Numbered from the stretch's first letter, positions 1 through 10,960 are shown. The stretch: 64,000 nucleotides of DNA from Neolewinella marina (GCF_002631205.1 NZ_PDLO01000007.1:1-64000), one strand, 5' to 3'. Notes: generated by a model from the sequence alone, not told the origin. A program made the numbers and translations.

Positions 1-8
1 AGGAATTA

Positions 9-192
9 CCGTCCACCGGTCCCCCAACCAGCAACCAGCAACCCAATAACCACCGCCCCCCCTAAAAGCAAGAAGGACCAGCCGTACACCGGGCCCCCCA
101 ACCAGCAACCAGCAACCCAATAACCATCGAACTCCCTACAAGCCAGTAGGATATACCGTCCACCGGGCCCTTAACCAGCAACCAGTAACCAG
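9..192. repeat. Three imperfect tandem repeats, period about 74 bp
   Basis: Three copies of a ~45 bp unit begin near 9, 82 and 156. Each opens with CCGTCCACCGGGCCC or a close variant and continues into repeated AACCAGC heptamers. The first two copies are almost identical over their length; the third is shorter and diverged. The spacers between copies (about 30 bp) are not similar to each other. The block lies downstream of the icd stop codon and carries no gene. Function unknown. Confidence 0.75.
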
Positions 193-259
193 AAAAAAAA
201 GGGCCACCGCCCAAAGACGATGACCCCAATGAATCTAAAAATCAGCTCAGATTCACATC

Positions 260-1489
<1,230 letters not shown>

Positions 1490-1650
1490 GAATGTGTTCT
1501 GGTTTTGGGTAATGGCTCTAAATGAGCCGGCCGGCGAAAATAGCGAAATCTCACCGACTGTGAAGAGTAACTGCGGGAATGCGACCTCGGTTTAACAACA
1601 CAATCGGCCTACTTTCGTCGTTACCCCAGCAGATAAGTCCACCAACCCAC

Positions 1651-2757
1651 ATGTCCGCAATCCGCGTTGCCGCCTGGCTGCTCAGCATTGGTCTCGTCCT
1701 AACCCTGATCGTGGTGGGCAAAAGCTACCTGGTACCCATCTTCGTGGCCCTGGTGCTGTGGTACCTCGTGAATGCCCTCAACAACCAGTTCCGCCACCTC
1801 CCCTTCGTCGGTACCCGACTGCCGAACGCCGTGACCCTGGGTATGTCGCTGGTGTTCATCGGACTGGCTCTCTACGCCATTTCCGACATGATCGTCAATA
1901 CGGTGAACGGCTTCATCCTTGAAAGCGGGGTCTACCTCCCCAAGATCGAGGCCCAGATCGCCAACGCCTACGAACGTGTAGGCATCGACCGACCCCCGCC
2001 CTCGGTAAGCGATCTGGAGATCGGACAAGAGATCCTGGGCAACTTCGCCCTCGTCCTGGCCGGCGTCACCAGCGCGGCCAAGGGCGTTGCCCTGGTGCTG
2101 TTGTACGTGCTGTTTTTTCTGGTGGAGCAGAACAGTTTCCCGAAGAAACTGCGGGCCCTTGGACTCGACATGCGCCACAGCACCCGCTTTACCCGCGTGC
2201 TGGCCGAGATCAACACCGCCATGCGCACTTACCTGGGCGTGAAGACCCTGACGAGTATTGCCACCGCCGTCCTGAGTTTCGTGGTCTTCACGGTCATCGG
2301 ACTCGACTACGGACTGTTCTGGGCCTTTCTCATTTTTCTGTTCAATTTCGTGCCCACCATCGGGTCCATCACCGCCACGGCCCTGCCGGCCCTGCTTGCC
2401 CTGGTGCAGTTTGACACCCTGAGCCCATTCCTGATTGTCGTGTTCGGAGTGACGGCCATTCAGATCCTGGTGGGCAACATCATCGAGCCCCGCCTTATGG
2501 GCAGTAGCCTGAACATCAGTCCGCTGGTGGTCGTGCTGACGCTGATTCTCTGGTCCATGCTGTGGGGCATCGTGGGCATGCTGCTCAGCGTACCGATCAC
2601 CGTGGCCATCATCATCATCTGCGCCCAGTTCCCGGAAACCCGGCCCATTGCCATTCTGCTGAGCCGGAACGGCGACATCAGTACGCGCAAGATCACCCAC
2701 CGCAAGAAACCGGTCCGGAAAAAGGAACTCGTACCCGATCCCGACGAAGTGGCCTAG
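1651..2757 (+). CDS. AI-2E family transporter (permease)
   Basis: A 368-residue polytopic membrane protein with about eight hydrophobic segments: two near residues 5-45, one at 50-75, one near 150-175, and a cluster from 205 to 340. It ends in a basic tail rich in Lys/Arg. The arrangement and the P-T-I-G-S motif in the central loop fit the AI-2E/PerM family, whose members export or take up small molecules or act as Na+/H+ antiporters. The substrate cannot be read from sequence. I chose the ATG at 1651 rather than the upstream candidate at 1579, because the membrane region begins directly after it. Its stop codon overlaps the stop of the convergent gene at a CTAG palindrome (2754-2757). Confidence 0.85.
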   Translation: MSAIRVAAWLLSIGLVLTLIVVGKSYLVPIFVALVLWYLVNALNNQFRHLPFVGTRLPNAVTLGMSLVFIGLALYAISDMIVNTVNGFILESGVYLPKIEAQIANAYERVGIDRPPPSVSDLEIGQEILGNFALVLAGVTSAAKGVALVLLYVLFFLVEQNSFPKKLRALGLDMRHSTRFTRVLAEINTAMRTYLGVKTLTSIATAVLSFVVFTVIGLDYGLFWAFLIFLFNFVPTIGSITATALPALLALVQFDTLSPFLIVVFGVTAIQILVGNIIEPRLMGSSLNISPLVVVLTLILWSMLWGIVGMLLSVPITVAIIIICAQFPETRPIAILLSRNGDISTRKITHRKKPVRKKELVPDPDEVA

Positions 2758-5276
2758 TCGAGCTCGTCAGGCAGGGCAATGTCCGACATGGCCGATGATT
2801 TCATGCCACTCACGAGTCCCTTCCAGTAGGAGTTGAAGAAGCTCTTGTCGCGGGTGTGTACGTGGAAGATCCGTCCCGGACGGAAGTCCTCCCCCCGGCT
2901 GTTGTCGTTCTTGACCACCACCCCAGAAAGCAGGTTCTTGATCCAGGCGCCGCTGCCCACCACCTTCAGGTTAAGGTCGCGGTACAGCAGGGTCATGTCA
3001 CCGGAAATGGTATCGCCATCCATCCGACTGTAGTAGGTGAGCTTTTCGATGATCCCCTGCTCGATAATGGCGTCCGCCGCGATCCGCATCAGCGGGTTAA
3101 TCTGGCTGAGGTCGTACTGGCCCAGCTCGCCCCGGGCGGCGTAGCCGCGGGCCACGGAATCGCGGGAAAGGTGAAATTCAGCGTGGAGGGGGGTGGATTT
3201 CTCAAAGGTCGCGTCGATGGATACCCGCACCGAGTCCGTCTCACTTTCCTGGGTGTCAAGGTGGTGGAGCAGTACCGTCCCGTTGTTGAAGTGAATAGTC
3301 TTCGGATCCAGCAGGGAGTCCACGATCCCGTAGGCGATGTCCGTGGAAGAGAAGCGGGCGCCATTAAGCACGATCCGCGGACCGATCCGGCGAAGGGCTT
3401 CAATGGGCATGGGGCGATCATTGTTGCCGGGCAGGTCGAGCGACAGGTCCTCCACCACCCGCAAGCGGAAGTCCTTGGCGTAGAGGGAATCGACGTAAAT
3501 CATCTCTCCGCTCACCAGGGCATCGTGGCGGATGCCACTCAGCCGCAAACCGTCGAAGCCGAATTCCAGCCACGATTTGGATATTTCCCGGCGGAACATC
3601 TCCGGCGAGGCGATCCGGTTGTGCCGCTGCATGCTGTCCAGGGTAAGGGTGCCCGCCCGACTGTCGTAGGCCATTTTGACGAACACATAGTCCAGGGGTA
3701 GCTCCTCGCTGATGATGCGCAGTTCGGCCATCCGCACCTTGCTGCCCCCGAACCGGGATGGCCTGATGGGTGCCGTAATGTCGCGTTGGTCCACGTATAT
3801 CCCCCGGCCAATCATGTTGCGGTGACCATTAGAAGCGTAGCGCTCCACCTGGGCGTTGGCTACCTGTACCCGCTGGAGGACAAACTGGTCGCCTACCTTG
3901 ATATCGTCGACCGTCACCTCCGGGGCGGCAACCACATAGCGGCCCCCGTCGGCGGTGCCAATCGACACCCAGGCACCGTGGATCAGCGCGCGTTCAAGGG
4001 TTGAGGTGCCGCCCTGGAGCAGTTCCCTACGGTCGATACCCGTGACCAGCAGTTCGTCGGTCGTCCCGCTGATCCGGTTGCTGCGGAATTTCAGGTCGGC
4101 CGCGTTCAATTCCGCGGAAGAGCTCCCGTACGCCAACCGCTTTCCCGTTACGGTTTGCCCAGCGGTTTGCAGGGAGAATGCCTCCATGGACAGCTCCGTA
4201 ATCCCCAGCCGGTCGGCGTTCAGCGGGATCGTCAGTTCTTGCTGCGCCAGTTGCAGTTTGCTGAGGTGAACGGTTGTGCCTTGGCCATTGGCGTAGTGGA
4301 GGGAATCGCCTTCGAGGCCCACCCGTTGGACGGTGAAGCTGTCGCGGTACGAGAGGGCGTCCGCGGTGAGGGCTCCGGCGTAGGACAGGGAGCCAAACCG
4401 CCCGCCTACCGCCAGGTCGACCCGGGGAAGCAGCAGCCTGGCAATACGCAGGGCTGGCCCACCGCCGGAAGCTTGGCTCTGCTGTCCTGAGTTCCCCGGC
4501 ACCCGCGCTACGCCGCCCAGACGGGCCACGGAAAGGGTATCCACGGTAAAGACACCGTCGATGTCCTCGGAATTTATGCCGCTGAAGACGAGGTCATCGG
4601 CTCTTACTTTAGTGCTGTCGCCCCGTCGGAAATCCAGTTGGGCCACCCGCACGGACTCTCTGCTGGACCCGTACCCAATGCCCCCGGCCACCAGGTGGGT
4701 ATCCGTGGAATCGTCGTGGTAGGCCACAGAATCGGCCGCAAGCTGCAGGGCCCGCAGTTCGGTGGGCTGGAAAGGCAGTTGAAAGGCCTGTAGCGAAAGT
4801 GTAAGGTCGCTCAGCACTGCCCGCCGGCCGGAGGTTTCGTCCGCAAGGGTAAGAAAGATGCTGTCCAGCTCAACCTCCGATACTTCCAGGGCGAAGGATG
4901 AGCTGTCCGCCGCCCCGCCCGCATCCGTCCGGTGAAATGCACCATCCAGGCCCCGCACATGGATACGTTCTACTTCGATGGGGTCGGATCCGAACAGGCT
5001 GAAAAGGCGGACTCCCCCCAGGTAAAGCTCGCTCAGGCTGCCGGTGGCGCGGAATGTTTCCCGTTGCTGATGGAAGGTTACGCCACTTGCCTGGAGGTGG
5101 AGGGGGAACAGCCCGTATTCATAATCACCCACGGCTAGGGTGTTGCCCTCCGAATTGGCCTGGGAAATGGCCTGTTCAATACGGTGACCCACGTACCAGC
5201 GGGCGCCTAGGTAAAGAAATACGGGCAGCAGAAGCAGGAGGTACCACCAGCGAAAGTGGGGCAGGTTTTGGGGCAT
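2754..5276 (-). CDS. Large AsmA/DUF748-like envelope protein
   Basis: 840 residues with one N-terminal membrane helix (about residues 10-25) followed by a long extracytoplasmic region rich in beta-strand. Repeated segments of the type 'L..L.L.A..L.Y......L.A..L......' recall the AsmA/DUF748 superfamily of periplasm-spanning proteins implicated in envelope lipid transport or outer-membrane assembly. There is no enzymatic motif. The ATG at 5276 directly precedes the membrane helix, so the start is convincing. It is monocistronic, convergent with the AI-2E gene and divergent from parE. Family placement is by overall pattern only; a generic secreted protein of unknown function is the alternative. 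Confidence 0.55.
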   Translation of the reverse strand: MPQNLPHFRWWYLLLLLPVFLYLGARWYVGHRIEQAISQANSEGNTLAVGDYEYGLFPLHLQASGVTFHQQRETFRATGSLSELYLGGVRLFSLFGSDPIEVERIHVRGLDGAFHRTDAGGAADSSSFALEVSEVELDSIFLTLADETSGRRAVLSDLTLSLQAFQLPFQPTELRALQLAADSVAYHDDSTDTHLVAGGIGYGSSRESVRVAQLDFRRGDSTKVRADDLVFSGINSEDIDGVFTVDTLSVARLGGVARVPGNSGQQSQASGGGPALRIARLLLPRVDLAVGGRFGSLSYAGALTADALSYRDSFTVQRVGLEGDSLHYANGQGTTVHLSKLQLAQQELTIPLNADRLGITELSMEAFSLQTAGQTVTGKRLAYGSSSAELNAADLKFRSNRISGTTDELLVTGIDRRELLQGGTSTLERALIHGAWVSIGTADGGRYVVAAPEVTVDDIKVGDQFVLQRVQVANAQVERYASNGHRNMIGRGIYVDQRDITAPIRPSRFGGSKVRMAELRIISEELPLDYVFVKMAYDSRAGTLTLDSMQRHNRIASPEMFRREISKSWLEFGFDGLRLSGIRHDALVSGEMIYVDSLYAKDFRLRVVEDLSLDLPGNNDRPMPIEALRRIGPRIVLNGARFSSTDIAYGIVDSLLDPKTIHFNNGTVLLHHLDTQESETDSVRVSIDATFEKSTPLHAEFHLSRDSVARGYAARGELGQYDLSQINPLMRIAADAIIEQGIIEKLTYYSRMDGDTISGDMTLLYRDLNLKVVGSGAWIKNLLSGVVVKNDNSRGEDFRPGRIFHVHTRDKSFFNSYWKGLVSGMKSSAMSDIALPDELD

Positions 5277-5431
5277 AATCGGTTACCGGGGCATTAGTTG
5301 GATGAGCATCTCCGGTAGAAGCCGGCCGGGGCGTGAGATGTTTGTTACGGACGGTGGGAAGCGGGGGCGGGGGCTCGGACAGCGGGTGCCATGAACGAGG
5401 CAAGCCGCCACGAATTGTGGCAAACAAATTG

Positions 5432-5463
5432 TTTGATAAAGTTCCGGAGATTTCGTATGTTTG
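5432..5463 (+). promoter_or_regulatory. Bacteroidota-type promoter of the topoisomerase gene
   Basis: A -33 element TTTG (5432-5435) and a -7 element TATGTTTG (5456-5463) are separated by 20 nt. This matches the Bacteroidota sigma-ABfr consensus TTTG-N19-21-TAnnTTTG exactly. Transcription would begin near 5470, giving a leader of about 17 nt before the ATG at 5487. It is the best promoter match in the window. Confidence 0.7.
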
Positions 5464-5486
5464 CGCGCTAAGAACAGCAGGATAAC

Positions 5487-7355
5487 ATGGCAGAAACGAC
5501 CTATACGGAGGACAACATTCGCTCACTCGACTGGAAGGAGCACATCCGCATGCGGCCCGGTATGTACATCGGCAAGCTGGGCGATGGTGCCAGCCCCGAC
5601 GACGGCATCTATATCCTGCTCAAAGAGGTCATCGACAACTCCATCGACGAATACGTGATGGGCCACGGCCGGCAGATCGATGTGACCATCGAGGACGGGA
5701 CCGTGAGCATCCGCGACTATGGCCGGGGCATCCCCCTGGGCAAGGTGGTCGACGTGGTTTCCAAGATCAACACCGGCGGCAAGTACGACAGCAAGGCCTT
5801 CAAGAAAGCGGTGGGCCTCAATGGCGTCGGTCTGAAGGCCACGAACGCCCTGTCGGACGACTTCCGGGTCTACGCCGTCCGCGATGGCAAGCTCAAGCAG
5901 GCCGACTTCTCCCGCGGCGAACTGGTCAAGGAGCACAAGCCCGTGGCCACCAAGGAAGAGAATGGTACCTTCGTGAGTTTCGTCCCCGACAGCTCGATTT
6001 TCAAGAAGTACCGCTTCCGCAACGATTTCGTCGAGAACCAGCTGTGGAACTACGCCTACCTGAACGCCGGACTGAAGATCAACTTCAACGGCAAGACCCT
6101 GGTCTCCCGCAATGGCCTGCGCGACCTGCTCGAGCGCAAGACCAACGTGGAGCAGCTGCGCTACGACATCATCCACCTCAAGGACCACGACATCGAGGTG
6201 GCCCTCACCCACGGCAATGCCTACGGAGAGAACTACTTCAGCTTCGTCAACGGCCAGCATACCACCCAGGGCGGAACCCACCTGATTGCCTTCCGCCAGG
6301 CCCTGGTGGAGACCCTGCAGAAGCACTACAACAAGACCTACGACCGCAAGGACATCCTGGCCAGCGTGATCGCCGCCATCGCCATCAAGGTAGAGGAACC
6401 CGTCTTTGAGTCCCAGACCAAAACCAAGCTCGGCAGCACCGACATGGGCCCCAAAGGGCCGACCGTCCAGACCTTCCTGAAGAACTTCCTGATGGAGAAG
6501 CTGGACAACTTCCTCCACAAGAACCCCACCATCGCCCAGGCGCTCGAGAAGCGCATCAAGCAATCGGAGCGGGAGCGCAAGGAGATCGCCGGCATCAAGA
6601 AGCTGGCCAACCAGCGGGCCAAGAAGGCCAACCTCCACAACAAGAAGCTGCGCGACTGCCGCGTCCACTTCAGCGACAACGCCAAGAATAAGGACGAAGA
6701 AACCCGCCTCGCTACCACCATCTTCATCACCGAGGGAGACTCGGCCAGCGGATCCATCACCGTGGCCCGGGACGTGCAGACGCAGGCCGTCTTCTCCCTC
6801 CGCGGTAAACCCCTGAACTGCTTCGGACTGACGAAGAAGGTCGTCTACGAGAACGAGGAGTTCAACCTCCTCCAGCACGCCCTGAACATCGAGGACGACG
6901 TGGATGAGATCCGCTACAACCGGGTAGTGATCGCCACCGACGCCGACGTGGACGGCATGCACATCCGCCTGCTGCTGCTCACCTTCTTCCTCCAGTTCTT
7001 CCCGGACATGGTCGAAAAGGGCCACCTCTACATCCTGGAAACGCCGCTCTTCCGGGTGCGCGATAAGCAGAAGACCTACTACTGCTACAGCGAGGAGGAG
7101 AAACAGGACGCCATCAAGAAACTGAGGGGCAAGGCCGAGATCACGCGATTCAAGGGACTGGGAGAAATCTCGCCGAACGAATTCAAGGATTTCATCGGGG
7201 AAGGCATCCGCCTCGAGCCCGTCGTCATGGCCGACAACACCAATATCGACGACCTGCTGAGCTACTACATGGGCAAGAACACGCCATCACGCCAGAACTT
7301 CATCATCGACAACCTGCGGGTGGAACGGGATGAGGAAGCTGAGGTAGTGCGGTAG
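5487..7355 (+). CDS. parE: DNA topoisomerase IV subunit B (GyrB/ParE type)
   Basis: ATPase subunit of a type IIA topoisomerase, which decatenates or relaxes DNA with a ParC/GyrA partner. The GHKL ATPase domain (about 1-220) shows the N-box E-V-I-D-N-S-I-D and the GRGIP loop. The transducer follows, then the TOPRIM domain with EGDSASGS near residue 413 and DADVDGMH near residue 490. At 622 residues it is the short ParE-like form seen in Bacteroidota rather than full-length GyrB (about 650-800). In many Bacteroidota the A subunit follows directly, but here the next gene is a convergent usp, so the partner must be elsewhere. GyrB cannot be excluded from sequence alone, but ParE is the better fit. 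Confidence 0.88.
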   Translation: MAETTYTEDNIRSLDWKEHIRMRPGMYIGKLGDGASPDDGIYILLKEVIDNSIDEYVMGHGRQIDVTIEDGTVSIRDYGRGIPLGKVVDVVSKINTGGKYDSKAFKKAVGLNGVGLKATNALSDDFRVYAVRDGKLKQADFSRGELVKEHKPVATKEENGTFVSFVPDSSIFKKYRFRNDFVENQLWNYAYLNAGLKINFNGKTLVSRNGLRDLLERKTNVEQLRYDIIHLKDHDIEVALTHGNAYGENYFSFVNGQHTTQGGTHLIAFRQALVETLQKHYNKTYDRKDILASVIAAIAIKVEEPVFESQTKTKLGSTDMGPKGPTVQTFLKNFLMEKLDNFLHKNPTIAQALEKRIKQSERERKEIAGIKKLANQRAKKANLHNKKLRDCRVHFSDNAKNKDEETRLATTIFITEGDSASGSITVARDVQTQAVFSLRGKPLNCFGLTKKVVYENEEFNLLQHALNIEDDVDEIRYNRVVIATDADVDGMHIRLLLLTFFLQFFPDMVEKGHLYILETPLFRVRDKQKTYYCYSEEEKQDAIKKLRGKAEITRFKGLGEISPNEFKDFIGEGIRLEPVVMADNTNIDDLLSYYMGKNTPSRQNFIIDNLRVERDEEAEVVR

Positions 7356-7369
7356 TACTTTAGGTGTGG

Positions 7370-7491
7370 TAGTTCTTTAGGCTTTTAGAATCGCAGTAGC
7401 GTACTGTCCACCTAACAGCCTAAAGAACTAAAAGCCTAAAGGACTAAAAGACTAAAGCCCTAAAAGCCTAAAGAACTAAAAGACTAAACCC
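7370..7491. repeat. Octanucleotide-period array with inverted flank
   Basis: From 7412 to 7491 ten consecutive 8-nt units follow the pattern CTAAARNN (the first CTAACAGC, the last CTAAACCC) with no slippage of the period. The array ends 3 nt before the stop codon of the usp gene at 7495. A perfect 19-bp inverted copy of one part, TAGTTCTTTAGGCTTTTAG at 7370-7388, pairs with 7460-7478, so the region between the two convergent genes can fold into a long hairpin. A second array of the same family lies at 34810-34849. Confidence 0.85.
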
Positions 7492-7494
7492 CTA

Positions 7495-8313
7495 CTAAGA
7501 GACGTGAAAAACCAGCAAAGGCACTTCCGGGTGCAGGACCATCTGTTTGGTGGCGCTGGTGTGAAAGAGCTTTTGCCAGAAACCACGGTGTTGGGTGACC
7601 ATCACAGCCAGTTTGATGGGGTTTGATTTCAGGTAGTCGACCAGTCCTTTCTGTACGCTCTCGGCGGTGACCTCCACGATTTCGAAGGCGAATTCGGGAT
7701 CGGGGTTGTTGAACAGGGGGGCGAACAGCTTTTCGCGTTCCCGGCGGTGTTCGCTGTCGTCGTCGTTCACGTGGACGAAGTGGATGCGGGCGCGGAAGAG
7801 GTCGTTGAAGTCCATGAGCTTCAGGACGGCGCGGCGACTCAGGCTCAGGCTGTTGCTGGCGTAGAGGATATGGCGGTAGGCGGAGAAGGTGGCCTCCCGC
7901 GGCACGAGCAATACCGGGCAGTGGGCGTGCTGGGCTACTTCAGTGGCGATACTGCCGAATACTTCCTCCAGGACGTCGCTTTCCCCGGAGGCGCCGAGTA
8001 CGACCAGGTCGTACGATTTGCTTTCCTGGACAATCTTGTCGCCGGGGAAGCCCAGGAGCAGTTCACTGCTGCGCCGGATGCCCGCGGGGGTAGGGTAGGT
8101 GGCCAGGAACTGGTTGAAGGCCTCCTCCCGGGCCCCCATGACGTCGCCCATCGGCAGGGAAACCACCGGCTCGCTGGCTACGGTCTGGGGCGTAAAGACG
8201 TGGATCACCCTGACCTCCCGCACCCCGGTGGCGGCGGCCAGCTGTTCTGCGTACTCCAGGGCGGTGGACGAGCTGTCGCTTAAATCAACGGGTACGAGTA
8301 TTCTCTGAATCAT
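7495..8313 (-). CDS. Universal stress protein, tandem UspA domains
   Basis: 272 residues made of two UspA-like domains (about 1-140 and 145-272). The first begins M-I-Q-R-I-L-V-P-V-D-L-S and carries the nucleotide-binding pattern G-x2-G-x9-G-S in GASGESDVLEEVFGS, so it probably binds ATP. The second lacks that pattern. Members of the family are cytoplasmic and support survival under stress or growth arrest; the biochemical output is unknown. It resembles the four usp genes at 56-62.5 kb but stands alone here, convergent with parE. A plausible promoter lies upstream (8335-8368). Function beyond the family level is not inferable. Confidence 0.9.
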   Translation of the reverse strand: MIQRILVPVDLSDSSSTALEYAEQLAAATGVREVRVIHVFTPQTVASEPVVSLPMGDVMGAREEAFNQFLATYPTPAGIRRSSELLLGFPGDKIVQESKSYDLVVLGASGESDVLEEVFGSIATEVAQHAHCPVLLVPREATFSAYRHILYASNSLSLSRRAVLKLMDFNDLFRARIHFVHVNDDDSEHRREREKLFAPLFNNPDPEFAFEIVEVTAESVQKGLVDYLKSNPIKLAVMVTQHRGFWQKLFHTSATKQMVLHPEVPLLVFHVS

Positions 8314-8334
8314 GTAGCTAAACGGTGAGTAGGG

Positions 8335-8368
8335 CGAAAGATAGGCGGCCCCGGCCTTTTATCGGCAA
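8335..8368 (-). promoter_or_regulatory. Probable promoter of the usp gene
   Basis: On the minus strand a TTG (8368-8366) is followed after 22 nt by TATCTTTCG (8343-8335), which resembles the Bacteroidota -7 box with C for T near the end. The ATG lies 21 nt downstream at 8313. Moderate match only. Confidence 0.4.
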
Positions 8369-8418
8369 TCCATTCCGGGTTTGAACTGTTAGTAGGAGCA
8401 ATCGACCTCCGCTTCCCC

Positions 8419-9624
8419 ATGCCTACCGCCTTTCTGCCCGCACTTTGTACCGCTACGGAAAGCGGCCGCTCCGGGGTGGAAGTGCCGGGATTTCCGGGGT
8501 GGGAGGTGAAGCGCTTTACCCGGCCTGCGGACTTTACCGGCTGGCCGGCAGGGGAGATGGCCGACCCTGATTTCTGGATGGAGCCTACAACGTTATCCTT
8601 TCTCAGTGCCCACCCCCAGGGGATGACCACCGGGGGACTGGAACTGCGCGACCGAAACAGCGGGCGGGTCCTGTTGCTTACGGTGCAGGTGTTTCGCTTT
8701 CAGCTGCGGGATAACGTGGCCGACGCCGCGGGATCGGTGGTGTCCCGCTGGAACCTGCGGCGGCGGCTGCTGGCCACCTGCTCAGCGGAGGTGCTCAGTC
8801 TCGGACAGCTGCTGGCTTCGGGCAATTGTGGTCTGGCCGCGCCGCAGTCATTGCCCGTCGCTGACCGCGTGGGCCTCGTTCTGGCGGTCGCCGATATGCT
8901 GGCTGCCGATTACCGGGCGGTGCTGCTCAAGGACCTGTTCCCCCCCGATCCGTCGGTGGAGCGGGGACTGGCTGCCGCGGGATTCTACCACCTGCCCGCC
9001 GATCCGGTCATGGAGCTCGACCTGGAGCCCTTTGCCGATCTTGACGACTACCTCCATCAGCTGACCAGCAAGTACCGCGTCCGCTACCGCCGCGCCCGCG
9101 GAAAACTGGAGGGGCTGAACCGCCATCAGCTGTCCCCGCACGAGATCAACCGCTACGCCGACCGCCTCCACGAACTTTACCGGGAAACCACCCGGGGCGC
9201 GGACTTCAACGTCGTTGCCCTGAAGCACGACTACTTCCGTTGGCTGGGGGAAACCGGCGTTGTACACGGCTACTTCTGCGACGCTGGCCGGCTGGTGGGC
9301 TTTACTACTGCCCTCCCTAATGGCGGGCGCTACCAGGCCCACTTCCTCGGTTTGGAGGAGGACTACAAGCACAGCCACCACCTCTACCACAATATGCTCT
9401 TCGACCTGCTTTCGGATGCCCTGACGGGCCCCTTCAGCGTGCTGGACTTCGGCCGCACGGCGCTGGAGATCAAGAGTTCCCTCGGGGCCGTCCCCCGCCG
9501 GAGCGACACTTACCTGCGGTTGCGGCCCGCCGCCCTGAACCGCCTGGTGCCCCGCTTCGTGCCCGCCGTCTACGAGCCCAGGGACTGGCAGCCCCGGAGC
9601 CCCTTTCGAGGGGACGTGGGGTAG
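8419..9624 (+). CDS. GNAT/FemAB-like acyltransferase, unassigned
   Basis: A 401-residue soluble protein. The C-terminal half (about 200-360) has the look of a GNAT-fold aminoacyl/acyltransferase: an R-x-R-Y-R-R-A-R basic stretch, L-H-E-L-Y-R-E-T near residues 250-260, then a 'GYFCDAGRLVGF' strand pair and a helix reading H-H-L-Y-H-N-M-L-F-D-L. These recall lipid II or peptidoglycan-modifying FemAB-like proteins. The N-terminal half (1-190) has no recognisable motif. There is no signal peptide. It is transcribed alone between a divergent usp and a small gene. The substrate cannot be predicted; the acyltransferase call rests on pattern recognition. Confidence 0.55.
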   Translation: MPTAFLPALCTATESGRSGVEVPGFPGWEVKRFTRPADFTGWPAGEMADPDFWMEPTTLSFLSAHPQGMTTGGLELRDRNSGRVLLLTVQVFRFQLRDNVADAAGSVVSRWNLRRRLLATCSAEVLSLGQLLASGNCGLAAPQSLPVADRVGLVLAVADMLAADYRAVLLKDLFPPDPSVERGLAAAGFYHLPADPVMELDLEPFADLDDYLHQLTSKYRVRYRRARGKLEGLNRHQLSPHEINRYADRLHELYRETTRGADFNVVALKHDYFRWLGETGVVHGYFCDAGRLVGFTTALPNGGRYQAHFLGLEEDYKHSHHLYHNMLFDLLSDALTGPFSVLDFGRTALEIKSSLGAVPRRSDTYLRLRPAALNRLVPRFVPAVYEPRDWQPRSPFRGDVG

Positions 9625-9796
9625 GGCGAAATTGTGATTTTAAAACTTTGTCGGGACAACCAAGTGACCCTCTGGGGAGTTCTGTTGATCATAAAACCCA
9701 GCCATGGAAAAGGGGATTTTAAATTTGCTTAACGCGCAATTTTATCCTATTTTCCACGTCGGATATTTGGCAATTGGCACTAAAAACGGACACTAA

Positions 9797-10027
9797 ATGA
9801 GCACCAGAAGAAATCTGAAGTATAAGTATCTGAAAACCAAGATCGCTCTCAGTCAAACCATTCAACAACTTCTGGACATCAACCGCAAGCGCCGATACTT
9901 TAAAGAGGACCCCCAGCGGGAGCAAAAATTGAACGAAGAGCTCAAAGTGCTCAACGCTACCGCCGAGATTCAGGCCAGAACCCTCAAGAGCTACGAAGAA
10001 AGTATTCAGGCCCTGGAACGCGCCTGA
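9797..10027 (+). CDS. Small charged helical protein, unknown function
   Basis: 76 residues, strongly basic at the N-terminus (S-T-R-R-N-L-K-Y-K-Y-L-K) and otherwise heptad-like, with many Glu, Lys, Gln and Leu; likely one long helix or a helical hairpin. Codon use looks coding. An exact -7 box TAAATTTG lies at 9720-9727, 70 nt upstream, although no matching -33 element is present. The preceding 170 bases are unusually AT-rich for this window. No family is recognised. A 116-codon frame on the opposite strand is a weaker candidate and is treated as a shadow. Confidence 0.6.
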   Translation: MSTRRNLKYKYLKTKIALSQTIQQLLDINRKRRYFKEDPQREQKLNEELKVLNATAEIQARTLKSYEESIQALERA

Positions 10028-10081
10028 GCGCGGGTGCCAACCGCCCCCCCCCTTGTAGCCCTTCACCAACTTATCATTCCC

Positions 10082-10960
10082 TTACGCCCGCCGATCCTTG
10101 CGATCCACGTACACGATCTGTCCGGCCACGAAGACATTCTGGAACAGGATATAGAGCATTGGGCCCAGGACGGTCAGGGGATTGATGTATTCCAGGGCAA
10201 TCCAGATCGACAACATGGTATTCTTGCGCCCCAGTGCCAGGCTCCCTTCCACGCGGTGGTTCTCGGGTGCCAGCCGGCTGCCCAGCACGAAGTTGGTGAG
10301 CAGCAGCAGGCCGATCCCTCCGGCGGCAACCAGCATGAAGGCGACCGGCGTATGGCTCTCGTAGCGAAGGTAATGGGAAAGGCTGCCGGAGGCCACGGCA
10401 ATATTGCTTAGAAACAGCACGAAAGCATAGGGACCGATCCGGCGCAGCCCCTGCGCCAATCCCCCCCCGTAGCGTCGCGCCAATTGTCCCAGGATCAGCG
10501 GTCCCGCTACCGTACTCCCGATGGTGTATACCAGCAAGCCCAGGGACTCCAGGGAAAGATCTACCCCGAGCAGCTGGGGCAGCAGCACCGGCATGATCAG
10601 GGCGAAAGCGGCGTGGGTGATGATGATGGCCCCGACCATATAGGCGGCCCGCCGCTGCATCAACTGGGCCAATACCGGGGTGATAACCGCGGTGGGGGCC
10701 AGCCCCATCAACAGCAGGGTGAGGCCGAGATCCTCGTCGTACCAGCGGCCGGCGTAGTAGCACCCCAGCCCAATGGCTGGCAGAAGACAGGCGGCAAATA
10801 GTTGCTGGCGGGAAAAGATGCTGCGGTCAATTCGGACGTCGAGAAAGGAGAAAAACAGCAGCGTCATCAGAAAGGGACGCAGGGTAAAGGTGTACGCATC
10901 CAGCTGCGGCAGCAGGAGGCCCACGGCGAGGGCGAGCAGGATGAGGACGGACTTAAGCAT
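10082..10960 (-). CDS. Bile acid:sodium symporter (BASS)-like permease
   Basis: 292 residues with nine or ten hydrophobic segments across the whole length. The arrangement 'L-x-F-L-x-V-R-I-D' after the second helix, the 'G-L-A-P-T-A-V-I-T-P' segment in the middle, and a 'T-I-G-S-T-V-A-G-P' segment fit the BASS/Acr3 superfamily of secondary transporters for organic anions or arsenite. The cysteine used by Acr3 is not evident, so arsenite export is not supported. The ATG at 10960 is preferred over an upstream TTG at 10966. An exact TAnnTTTG box (TAGGTTTG, 10971-10964) lies 3 nt upstream of it, suggesting a nearly leaderless mRNA. Substrate unknown. Confidence 0.7.
   Translation of the reverse strand: MLKSVLILLALAVGLLLPQLDAYTFTLRPFLMTLLFFSFLDVRIDRSIFSRQQLFAACLLPAIGLGCYYAGRWYDEDLGLTLLLMGLAPTAVITPVLAQLMQRRAAYMVGAIIITHAAFALIMPVLLPQLLGVDLSLESLGLLVYTIGSTVAGPLILGQLARRYGGGLAQGLRRIGPYAFVLFLSNIAVASGSLSHYLRYESHTPVAFMLVAAGGIGLLLLTNFVLGSRLAPENHRVEGSLALGRKNTMLSIWIALEYINPLTVLGPMLYILFQNVFVAGQIVYVDRKDRRA

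Noticed and set aside
9-192. Possible CRISPR array
   Set aside because: Only three units, repeat part too long and internally repetitive, spacers not of even length, and no cas genes in the window.
9719-10069. 116-codon minus-strand gene over the small plus-strand gene
   Set aside because: Its translation has no recognisable feature, whereas the plus-strand frame has a plausible upstream -7 box and a coherent helical pattern.
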